From positions 75,990 through 139,989 of the forward strand of contig JAFAFW010000109.1 of the NCBI GenBank assembly GCA_023423275.1: a DNA stretch of 64,000 nt. Reading direction: 5' to 3'. Within the stretch, counting starts at the first letter, position 1. The number at the start of each line of letters is the position of its first letter. Made by a program: the position numbers and the translations under genes. The notes beneath the pieces are model-generated. The model saw only the letters and a program-made list of their open reading frames with translations, had not been told where the DNA came from and made no database searches. Origin of the DNA: Pseudomonadota bacterium (GTDB lineage Bacteria; Pseudomonadota; Alphaproteobacteria; Rhizobiales; Hyphomicrobiaceae). Of this stretch, positions 1 to 6,680 are shown piece by piece.

Positions 1-97
1 CCAGGGCCGCCTGGGCCGCACTCACCTCGTCTCACCTGCAATGGCTGCTGCTGCGGCCATCGCCGGGCACTTCGTGGATGTCCGTTCCTGGCAGTGA
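1..97 (+). CDS. leuC: 3-isopropylmalate dehydratase large subunit, C-terminal end (partial)
   Basis: Reading from base 2, an open frame runs into the window and stops with TGA at 95-97. It encodes about 31 residues including SPAMAAAAAIAGHF followed by VDVR. This Ser-Pro-Ala-Met-poly-Ala-Gly-His-Phe ending is the conserved C-terminus of LeuC, the aconitase-family subunit that isomerises 2- and 3-isopropylmalate in leucine synthesis. The rest of the gene lies before the window. The small subunit gene leuD is on the same strand at 2716, so the two subunits are encoded about 2.6 kb apart with four genes between them. A strong hairpin follows the stop codon. Confidence 0.85.
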   Translation, partial: QGRLGRTHLVSPAMAAAAAIAGHFVDVRSWQ

Positions 98-102
98 AGC
101 CA

Positions 103-130
103 AATGCCCTGCTCCACCGGGCAGGGCATT
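103..130 (+). terminator. Stem-loop after leuC, probable terminator
   Basis: A perfect 10-bp inverted repeat (AATGCCCTGC at 103-112 and GCAGGGCATT at 121-130) with an 8-base loop starts 5 bases after the leuC stop codon. Only a short AT-rich stretch follows, not a long U run. It argues that leuC ends its own transcript here, and that the downstream methyltransferase starts at 150 rather than at an upstream in-frame ATG that would place this hairpin inside the gene. Confidence 0.65.
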
Positions 131-149
131 CATCACGGAGCGTACGGAG

Positions 150-950
150 ATGTCCAAGTCGCTCGTTGAGAAGCAGTTCGGCGCTCACGCCGCGCGCTAC
201 GTAAACTCGCCCGTGCATGCCAAGGGAGCCAGCCTTCAAAGGCTGGTCGATCTGGTGAAGCCCCAGGCGCACTGGCACGCCCTCGACGTGGCGACAGCAG
301 CCGGTCATACGGCGTTGGCCTTTGCGCCGCATGTGGTTCACGTCATTGCCAGTGATCTCACCGACGAAATGCTGGTGGAGGCGGGAAAGCTCGCCGCATC
401 GCGTGGCGTCTCCAATCTGGAAACGGCCAAGGCGGATGCGGAGGCGCTGCCATTCGCGTCCGCCAGCTTCGATCTCGTGACCTGCCGGATCGCGCCGCAT
501 CACTTTCCCGATGCTGCCTGCTTCGTTTCCGAAGTGTGGCGCGTCTTGAAGCCGGGTGGCACGTTCGGCCTCGTCGACAACATTTCTCCCGACGCCCAAT
601 CGACGCCAGGCTACTCCGATGCCGAGCTGAACGTGGCCGCAAAGACCTACAATGATTTTGAACGGCTGCGCGACCCGAGCCACGGCCGATGCCTGCCAAT
701 CGGCGAATGGTGTCAGATCATCCTGGATGCCGGCTTCGCCATCACGCACCAGGAGGTGCTGCCCAAAACCATGGATTTCCTGACGTGGGGCGAGCGCATG
801 GATGTGCCCCAGGCCGACATGAAACGTCTGGAAGCCGTGCTGATCGAAGCGAGCCCGGCGCTGGCCGCCTTCCTCCGGCCAAGGCGAGACGACGATGGCC
901 GATTGTCCTTCACGCTCGACGAGGTGCTGATCATCGCGCGCAAACCTTGA
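150..950 (+). CDS. Class I SAM-dependent methyltransferase (UbiE-like)
   Basis: The 266-residue product has a Rossmann-type methyltransferase core. Motif I is LDVATAAGHTA near residues 45-55, an acidic post-I strand follows (IASDLT), then DAEALPF and a motif with RVLKPGG near the middle, as in UbiE/menG-type enzymes. It should transfer a methyl group from S-adenosylmethionine to a small molecule in the cytoplasm; the substrate cannot be read from sequence. The ATG at 150 is preferred because GGAG lies 9 bases upstream and because the longer in-frame start at 78 would include the leuC hairpin. No partner gene indicates a pathway. Confidence 0.8.
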   Translation: MSKSLVEKQFGAHAARYVNSPVHAKGASLQRLVDLVKPQAHWHALDVATAAGHTALAFAPHVVHVIASDLTDEMLVEAGKLAASRGVSNLETAKADAEALPFASASFDLVTCRIAPHHFPDAACFVSEVWRVLKPGGTFGLVDNISPDAQSTPGYSDAELNVAAKTYNDFERLRDPSHGRCLPIGEWCQIILDAGFAITHQEVLPKTMDFLTWGERMDVPQADMKRLEAVLIEASPALAAFLRPRRDDDGRLSFTLDEVLIIARKP

Positions 951-1124
951 ACCGGCGCCCTCACACTTGTATTGGTTGAATATTCACTGTCTTGCCGTTA
1001 ATCTCAGCCCATGATGTCATCGCTTCACATCGAGATCGCCCAGCGAATTAGCGCCCCGGCCGCCTGAGGGCAGCCGGGACCTCAACGCGCTTATTCCCCA
1101 TCTCTCGTATGTGAAGGATCTTCC

Positions 1125-1433
1125 ATGGCCTCCGCCGCCGTCGCGACCGCTGTATCAGCCGCGTCGCATTCCGCACAGTCCGTCAAAGCCCTGTTCTACG
1201 TGACCGGCGCCGCCGATCCCGGCCTGCTGCCGCGTCTGGTCGAACCCATCGCAAAGCTGGGCCACGTACCCACACGCGTCCATGCCTCGCGCGAGGCCGG
1301 CGACGGCACCGAAATCAATGTCGACCTGCGGCTGCGCGGTGTCTCGTCGCGGGCTGCCGAACTGGTCGAGAATGCTCTTCGCCGCGTGGTCGGCGTACGT
1401 CAGGTGATCGCGGTCGTCGAACCTGACAATTGA
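1125..1433 (+). CDS. ACT-like domain small protein, IlvH/IlvM-like
   Basis: This 102-residue protein has an Ala-rich lead of about 20 residues and then one domain with the beta-alpha-beta-beta-alpha-beta pattern of ACT domains: a hydrophobic strand (ALFYVTG), an Asp-Pro-Gly turn and helix, two strands around a Gly-Asp-Gly turn, a helix, and a last strand ending VIAVVE. Such domains bind amino acids and form the regulatory subunit of acetohydroxyacid synthase. Its place between leuC and leuD suggests a link to branched-chain amino acid synthesis, but no catalytic partner is adjacent, so this is inference. The start has AAGGA 6 bases upstream. Confidence 0.6.
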   Translation: MASAAVATAVSAASHSAQSVKALFYVTGAADPGLLPRLVEPIAKLGHVPTRVHASREAGDGTEINVDLRLRGVSSRAAELVENALRRVVGVRQVIAVVEPDN

Positions 1434-1503
1434 CCTGACGCCCCCGCCAGACCAGATGATCCGTACCGCTCCTGCGTGCGGATGCTTGGCCGGGATGACA
1501 GCG

Positions 1504-1920
1504 ATGGGCGACAGCAGCCGATGGGCCGACGCGAAGGCGCCGAGCCTCGAAGACTTCGAGGACTTGGCTGCGATCGCCTGGGACAATCTTCCTGAGCATT
1601 TTCGCCGGGTCTGCGGCAATGTCCTAGTCCGGGTGGAGGACTACGCAACGGATGACGTTCTCCGGGAGCTTGGCATCGCCGACCCGCTCGACCTGATGGG
1701 TCTTTACCAGGGCGTAAGCCTCGATCGGCAAAGTGTCTCCGATCTGCCGAGGCAGCCCGAGATGGTGTTTCTCTACAGGCGCGCAATTCTGGACTATTGG
1801 GCGGACAGCGACGAGATCCTGAGCCACCTGATCACGCACGTGCTCGTACACGAGATCGGCCATCATCTCGGCCTTTCCGATGCGGATATGTACGGCATCG
1901 AAGCTGATGCGCGCGCTTGA
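1504..1920 (+). CDS. Metallopeptidase family protein, minimal zincin
   Basis: The product of about 138 residues ends with HEIGHHLGLSD from about residue 116, a HExxHxxGxxD zinc site. The upstream blocks GLYQGVSL and VFLYRRAILDYW match the small single-domain 'metallopeptidase family protein' group (DUF1025-like minimal metalloproteases) common in alphaproteobacteria. Two His, the catalytic Glu and the Asp ligand are all present, so a zinc hydrolase is likely; the substrate is unknown. There is no signal peptide, so it should be cytoplasmic. ATG codons at 1495 and 1504 are both possible; 1504 gives the family's usual N-terminus. Confidence 0.8.
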   Translation: MGDSSRWADAKAPSLEDFEDLAAIAWDNLPEHFRRVCGNVLVRVEDYATDDVLRELGIADPLDLMGLYQGVSLDRQSVSDLPRQPEMVFLYRRAILDYWADSDEILSHLITHVLVHEIGHHLGLSDADMYGIEADARA

Positions 1921-2116
1921 AGAGACATTACCCCGCCGCAACCAGATCCGTTGCGTGTCAGCAACCCTGGTTGGGACCTGCAAGGCTGCGACGCCAGGAG
2001 GCTGCAAAGCGGTTGCGTGCGGGCAAAAGGCGAGCGATGGTGCGAGCGGTCGTTTTGTGCAATTGCACATGACGCTTGCAGGTCCAGAGGCGGGACTTGG
2101 AAAAGGTGGGCGGGGC

Positions 2117-2623
2117 ATGAAGTGGCTGGCGTGTGTGAGTCTGGCGCTCGCAGTGATCGCTCTGACGGGCAATCCATCGCGGGCACAGCCTCCAACTCCC
2201 GACGAATACGTCGCCCATGTCGGTGGTGACGCAAAGGTCGTTCCGCCTGGCCAACTCGTTCTCGACAGAAAGCGCATGATCTGCGGCCAGCGGCCGACAG
2301 TGCTGGACTCCCAGCTCGACGATTACGGCGCGGCCTACCCTGGATTTCTCATTCTCAATCCGCGGCTGCTGTCACGCATCTCGACACCGGTAAAGATGTG
2401 GATCTTCGCCCATGAGTGCGGCCATCAGTTCCGCGGCCCCGATGAAGAGACGGCAGACTGCTTCGCAGTCCAGCGGGGGCGTCGCGAGGGCTGGCTCACG
2501 CCGGATGGCCTGGAGGAGGTGTGCCGGTTCATCGCACCCGCGAAGGGCACGTCCATGCACTTCTCCGGGTCTTACCGCTGCGAATCCATGCGGAAATGCT
2601 ACGCTGACCCCAAGGTCCGCTGA
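2117..2623 (+). CDS. Exported HExxH metalloprotease-like protein
   Basis: This 168-residue protein begins with a signal peptide (MKWLACVSLALAVIALTG, likely cleaved after SRA near residue 23). HECGH at residues 99-103, followed by EETADCFA near 110-117, gives the HExxH plus ExxAD arrangement of gluzincins such as M48-like proteins. Five cysteines, including the one inside HECGH, suggest disulfides in the periplasm. The ATG at 2117 is chosen because it places the signal peptide at the N-terminus and has a G-rich ribosome site just before it; a longer frame from 1880 would overlap the preceding gene. It is unrelated to the zincin gene directly upstream. I cannot name a substrate. Confidence 0.65.
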   Translation: MKWLACVSLALAVIALTGNPSRAQPPTPDEYVAHVGGDAKVVPPGQLVLDRKRMICGQRPTVLDSQLDDYGAAYPGFLILNPRLLSRISTPVKMWIFAHECGHQFRGPDEETADCFAVQRGRREGWLTPDGLEEVCRFIAPAKGTSMHFSGSYRCESMRKCYADPKVR

Positions 2624-2628
2624 AGCGC

Positions 2629-2658
2629 TTGACGCTGATATGACTTGTCGCGTTTAAG
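2629..2658 (+). promoter_or_regulatory. Possible sigma-70-type promoter for leuD
   Basis: TTGACG (2629-2634) and TTTAAG (2653-2658) are separated by 18 bases and lie about 58 bases upstream of the leuD start. The match to the consensus is moderate, and no operator was recognised nearby. Confidence 0.3.
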
Positions 2659-2715
2659 TGCTGTTTGAACGGCGTCCTCACGCCCCAGCAACCTCTGCTC
2701 CAGCCGAGGATAACC

Positions 2716-3321
2716 ATGCAGAAGTTCACGACCTTGACCGGTGTGGCAGCACCACTGCCAATGATCAACATCGATACCGACGCGATCATTCCCAAGCAGT
2801 TCCTGAAGACCATCAAGCGCACCGGGCTCGGTAAGTCGCTTTTCTTCGAACTTCGCTATGACGAGCAGGGTCACGAGAAGCCGGATTTCGTGCTGAACAA
2901 GCCGGCCTACCGGAACGCTGAAATTCTGGTGGCCGGAGAGAATTTCGGCTGCGGATCGAGCCGCGAGCACGCCCCCTGGGCGCTTTTGGATTTCGGTATC
3001 CGCTGCGTGATTTCGACCGGTTTCGCCGACATCTTCTACAACAACTGCTTCAAGAACGGCATCCTGCCGATCAAGGTGAAGCCGGAAGAGCTGGAGAAGC
3101 TGCTCGACGACGCCAGCCGCGGTTCGAACTCCAGGTTGACCATCGACTTGGAGAACCAGGAGATTCGCGGTCCCGACGGTGGCGCGATCAAGTTCGACAT
3201 CGATGATTTTCGCAAGCATTGCCTGCTCAACGGGCTCGATGATATCGGCCTGACCATGCAGAAAGAAACCTCGATCGAGGCCCACGAAAAGCATCTCTCG
3301 GAGGCCCGTCCCTGGGCCTGA
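2716..3321 (+). CDS. leuD: 3-isopropylmalate dehydratase small subunit
   Basis: LeuD partners LeuC to convert 2-isopropylmalate to 3-isopropylmalate in leucine synthesis. The 201-residue product has the expected blocks: NIDTDAIIPKQFL near residue 18, GENFGCGSSREHAPWAL in the middle (swivelling domain, substrate Ser and Arg), then FADIFYNNCFKNGILP. Length is normal for the proteobacterial type. ATG at 2716 is preceded by GAGGA at short spacing and gives the standard N-terminus; the longer frame from 2665 has no support. Unlike many bacteria, leuD is not adjacent to leuC. The next gene, an oxidoreductase, follows after 21 bases. Confidence 0.97.
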   Translation: MQKFTTLTGVAAPLPMINIDTDAIIPKQFLKTIKRTGLGKSLFFELRYDEQGHEKPDFVLNKPAYRNAEILVAGENFGCGSSREHAPWALLDFGIRCVISTGFADIFYNNCFKNGILPIKVKPEELEKLLDDASRGSNSRLTIDLENQEIRGPDGGAIKFDIDDFRKHCLLNGLDDIGLTMQKETSIEAHEKHLSEARPWA

Positions 3322-3342
3322 CGCGAACAGGCTTGAGCGGAC

Positions 3343-4377
3343 ATGAGCCAGCAGCAACTGCCGACAACGATGCGTCATATCACGGTCGAACGTCCCGGCG
3401 GACCTGACGTCCTCACGATGGCAGAGTCTCCGGTGCCTCAGCCCGGTCGTGGCGACGTTCTGATCCGCGTTGCAGCAGCCGGTGTGAACCGCCCGGATGT
3501 TTTGCAACGCTCGGGCTCGTATCCGCCGCCACCCGGCGCATCATCGCTTCTCGGTCTCGAAGTTGCAGGCACGATCGTTGCCACCGGCGAAGATGCAAGC
3601 GGCTGGACCGTCGGCGACAAGGTCTGCGGTCTCGCCAATGGCGGTGGCTACGCGGAATATTGCGTCGTGCCTGCGGGGCAATGCCTTCCGCTTCCGAAGG
3701 GGTATGATTTCACGCGTGCGGCAGCCCTGCCCGAGACCCTCTTCACCGTGTGGGGAAATGTCTTCAACCCGCAACGTGGCGATCTTCAGCCGGGCGAGAG
3801 CTTCCTGATCCACGGTGGCGGCTCGGGAATCGGGACAACCGCCATTCAGGTCGCCGCCGCACTTGGTTCGACCGTCTACGCGACGGCTGGGAGCGATGAG
3901 AAATGCGCGGCCTGCCTGAAGCTCGGCGCGACGGCGGCCATCAACTACCGACAGCAGGACTTCGTTCAGGAGATCAAGCGCCTCACGGACGGCAAAGGCG
4001 TCGATGTCATTCTCGACATGGTCGGCGGCGAAACAGTCCCGCGGAACATTGCGTTGCTCAATCGCGACGGCCGGCTCGTGTTCATCGCATTCCTGCAGGG
4101 CAGCAAGGTCAACGTCGACCTCATGCCGGTCATGCTGAAGCGTCTGCGGATCACAGGTAGCACCCTGCGCCCGCAGTCCGCCGAGCAGAAGGCCTCGATT
4201 GCAGCCGCCTTGAGGGAGAAGGTCTGGCCGCTGCTGGATCAGGGGCGTTGTGCACCGCTGATCCACGCGACGTTCCCGCTGGAGCAGGCGGGAAACGCCC
4301 ATGCGCTGATGGAATCCAACGCACACATCGGCAAGATCGTACTGATCATCGATCCCGCTCAGGCCGCTGCAGCCTGA
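3343..4377 (+). CDS. NAD(P)H-quinone oxidoreductase, PIG3/zeta-crystallin type
   Basis: The 344-residue protein belongs to the zinc-independent medium-chain dehydrogenase/reductase family. It has a GroES-like N-terminal fold (AAGVNRPDVLQRSG), GLEVAGTIVATG, LPETLFTVWGNVF and a cofactor loop HGGGSGIGTTAIQ. The Gly-rich loop and the absence of zinc-ligand Cys residues fit NADPH-dependent quinone reductases of the PIG3 group. It probably reduces quinones or enals in the cytoplasm. The family often starts at the internal MRHITVERPGGPD, so the ATG at 3370 is an alternative start. It lies 21 bases after leuD and may share its transcript, although its function is unrelated. Confidence 0.88.
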   Translation: MSQQQLPTTMRHITVERPGGPDVLTMAESPVPQPGRGDVLIRVAAAGVNRPDVLQRSGSYPPPPGASSLLGLEVAGTIVATGEDASGWTVGDKVCGLANGGGYAEYCVVPAGQCLPLPKGYDFTRAAALPETLFTVWGNVFNPQRGDLQPGESFLIHGGGSGIGTTAIQVAAALGSTVYATAGSDEKCAACLKLGATAAINYRQQDFVQEIKRLTDGKGVDVILDMVGGETVPRNIALLNRDGRLVFIAFLQGSKVNVDLMPVMLKRLRITGSTLRPQSAEQKASIAAALREKVWPLLDQGRCAPLIHATFPLEQAGNAHALMESNAHIGKIVLIIDPAQAAAA

Positions 4378-4401
4378 TACGACTGCCGGTTGGGCTGGAA
4401 C

Positions 4402-5298
4402 TTAAGCCTCGCGGACGCGGCCAGCTTCCCAACCGATCAGAGCGCGCTTGCGCGTCAGCCCCCAGTGGTAGCCCCCCAGACCGCCGTCGCTGCGCAAAAC
4501 GCGATGACACGGCACGACGAACGAAATCGGATTGCGCCCGACAGCCGTGCCGACCGCCCGTGACGCTGTCGGCTGCCCGATAAAGCGCGCGATATCGGCG
4601 TAGCTCACCGCCTTGCCCATGGGAATGCGCAGCAAGGCCTCCCAAACCCGAACCTCGAAATCGGTACCGATAAGGGTCAGGCGAACCGGCTGCTCGCGTG
4701 ACCATTTCGTGGGATTGAAGATGCGATCGACATGCGGCTGGGTCCGTTCCGGAGCCTCTGTGTAGCGGGCATGCGGCCAGCGCCGCGTCATATCGGCCAG
4801 CGCGTCCGCACGCGTCTGTGCTTTATCCTCATCCACAAATGCCAGGCCCGAGACGCCACGCGCGGTCGCCATCAAAAGAACTTCGCCGAACGGGGAATCG
4901 TGGAAGCCATAGGCGATATCGAGCCCGGCACCGCGCCGTTTGTAGTCCCCGGGCGTCATGGCTTCGTGGTCGACGAACAGATCGTACAGACGCCCACCTC
5001 CCGAGAGGCCGACCTCGTGCGCGCATTCGAGCACACTGGCCGAATCGGACAGCAAGGCGCGCGCGTGATCTGCCGTGACGGCCTGCACGAACTCCTTCGG
5101 ACTGAGCCCGCACCAGCGCTTGAACAGCTTCTGGCAGTGGGGCGCGCTGAGCCCCAGATGCCGCGCCAGGCGATCGAGATCCGGCTGTTCCTCCCAAGTC
5201 TCGGAAAGAAACGCGATCGCGCGGCGCACCAGCTCATAATCGCGAGCGGGCTCCTCACTGATGATGGGGTCGTTACGGATGTCGAGTTGTTGCAACAT
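4402..5298 (-). CDS. Ada-like AraC regulator / O6-alkylguanine-DNA methyltransferase
   Basis: The 298-residue product has an AraC-type helix-turn-helix region (about 25-125) and a C-terminal methylguanine methyltransferase domain with the suicide cysteine in VVPCHRV (Cys264). It should remove alkyl groups from O6 of guanine. The N-terminal zinc domain of E. coli Ada, which senses methylphosphotriesters, is absent, so the classic Ada activation switch is missing although the DNA-binding half is retained. The ATG at 5298 is used; a TTG two codons earlier is less likely. It is convergent with the quinone reductase gene, 24 bases apart. Confidence 0.9.
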   Translation of the reverse strand: MLQQLDIRNDPIISEEPARDYELVRRAIAFLSETWEEQPDLDRLARHLGLSAPHCQKLFKRWCGLSPKEFVQAVTADHARALLSDSASVLECAHEVGLSGGGRLYDLFVDHEAMTPGDYKRRGAGLDIAYGFHDSPFGEVLLMATARGVSGLAFVDEDKAQTRADALADMTRRWPHARYTEAPERTQPHVDRIFNPTKWSREQPVRLTLIGTDFEVRVWEALLRIPMGKAVSYADIARFIGQPTASRAVGTAVGRNPISFVVPCHRVLRSDGGLGGYHWGLTRKRALIGWEAGRVREA

Positions 5299-5392
5299 GA
5301 TCAAAAGCCTGCTGCTTGGTTCACATGGCAGACTAAGCCGGTTGGCCGTGGCGAACGACCCGATTCTTGGCGCGCCTTACAGAAATTTGAGA

Positions 5393-5890
5393 TCAAATGC
5401 GCGGGCCGCCGCGCGCCTCGACCAGTGCGCCTTTAAGAGCTCCGGCAAAATCACGCCGTTCATCGTCGCTGAGAAACTGGGCGAAGCGAAGTTCGCGGCC
5501 ATGCGACGCCAAGCGCAGATCCGTACGCCCATCCGGGAGCTCACGAAGAAGGATACGTACCCAATAAGGATTAAAGTCGAATGTTTCCTCGTGCCCCTTC
5601 GTATCGACGCGCGTGAGCCGCAGTTGCTCGCGCGTGACCTCGACAGTCTCGTAGCATCGGCCGGATCGATAGTTCAGTTTGAACGCGAAATAGACGAGCG
5701 CCACGTCGAGACCGAAGAAGCCGAACACCGGCCAGGCCCCCATCATGAGAAACGTGACACCGACCGCAAAGCTCACGAGCCCGATCGCACTCATCAGGAT
5801 CAGAAAGCCCAAGGGACTCAGCGAACGATGAGGGGATAGGACGGCGCGAAAGCCGAATGCGGGTTGCGCACTATCGCCATTCTCAGCCAT
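5393..5890 (-). CDS. DUF2244 integral membrane protein
   Basis: The 165-residue protein has two hydrophobic helices near residues 25-70 (LGFLILMSAIGLVSFAVG, then a second helix through FFGLDVALVYFAF) followed by a soluble part with TRVDTKGHEETFDFNPYWVRI. The block 'FNPYWVR' with downstream 'ELRFAQFLSDDER' is diagnostic for DUF2244, a family of unknown function found beside respiratory and DNA-repair genes in alphaproteobacteria. The longer frame from 6040 is rejected because it runs through nth. Its ATG overlaps an in-frame ATG of the divergent nth frame in a single CATG. Confidence 0.85.
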   Translation of the reverse strand: MAENGDSAQPAFGFRAVLSPHRSLSPLGFLILMSAIGLVSFAVGVTFLMMGAWPVFGFFGLDVALVYFAFKLNYRSGRCYETVEVTREQLRLTRVDTKGHEETFDFNPYWVRILLRELPDGRTDLRLASHGRELRFAQFLSDDERRDFAGALKGALVEARGGPRI

Positions 5891-5930
5891 GACAGAAGCA
5901 TACAGGGTCGCATCTGCCGATGGAACCTCC

Positions 5931-6668
5931 ATGCATCCCAAGCCAAAGTCCGCCGCGCCGGCCGGTCGGAAGCCCGCGGCATCGGCTCGTTCGCGAGCAG
6001 CCAAGCGGCCGCCACGTCCCAAACTGACGCCGGCAGTCATTCACGAAATCTTCCGGCGATTGGCCGCAGCCAATCCCGAACCCAAAAGCGAACTCGAATA
6101 CCGCAATCCCTACACATTGCTGGTCGCCGTGGCTCTGTCGGCGCAAGCGACGGACGCGGGCGTCAACAAGGCGACCCGGCCGCTGTTTGCCACCATCGAT
6201 ACACCCGAAAAAATGGTGGCTCTGGGAGAGGAACGGCTTCGGGAAGCGATCAAGACCATCGGTCTGTACCGCAACAAGGCCAGGAACGTCATCGCGCTGT
6301 CCAAGCAGCTCATCGCCGAGCACGGCGGTCAGGTGCCGCGCGATCGCGATGCGCTCGAAAAGCTCCCCGGCGTCGGCCGGAAGACAGCCAATGTCGTGCT
6401 GAACGTAGCGTTCGGAGAACCGACACTGGCGGTCGATACGCACGTGTTCCGCGTCGCCAACAGGATCGGGCTGGCGCACGGATCAACGCCTTTGGACGTC
6501 GAGCAGCAGGTCCTGCGTGTCGTGCCGCCCGAGTACGCCCTTCATGCGCATCACTGGCTGATCCTGCACGGCCGCTACGTGTGCAAAGCGCGGAAGCCGG
6601 AGTGTCCGCGCTGCATTATTGCGGATCTGTGCACCTACGATGCCAAGACGCTCCCGTCAGAATTCTAG
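5931..6668 (+). CDS. nth: Endonuclease III
   Basis: Bifunctional DNA glycosylase/AP lyase for oxidised pyrimidines in base excision repair. The helix-hairpin-helix LPGVGRKTANVVLN carries the catalytic Lys (about 151) and VDTHVFRV the catalytic Asp (about 169). The C-terminal 4Fe-4S loop is complete: cysteines at about 218, 225, 228 and 234 with C-x6-C-x2-C-x5-C spacing. The 245-residue form from ATG 5931 begins with a basic, Ala/Pro-rich tail typical of rhizobial Nth; ATG 5889 would add 14 residues and overlap the divergent gene's start codon. It is convergent with the cyclic-di-GMP gene. Confidence 0.95.
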   Translation: MHPKPKSAAPAGRKPAASARSRAAKRPPRPKLTPAVIHEIFRRLAAANPEPKSELEYRNPYTLLVAVALSAQATDAGVNKATRPLFATIDTPEKMVALGEERLREAIKTIGLYRNKARNVIALSKQLIAEHGGQVPRDRDALEKLPGVGRKTANVVLNVAFGEPTLAVDTHVFRVANRIGLAHGSTPLDVEQQVLRVVPPEYALHAHHWLILHGRYVCKARKPECPRCIIADLCTYDAKTLPSEF

Positions 6669-6680
6669 ACGAACTAAAGT

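Noticed and set aside
78..149. Upstream in-frame ATG of the methyltransferase at 78
   Set aside because: It would place the leuC stop codon and its hairpin inside the gene; ATG 150 has a proper ribosome site.
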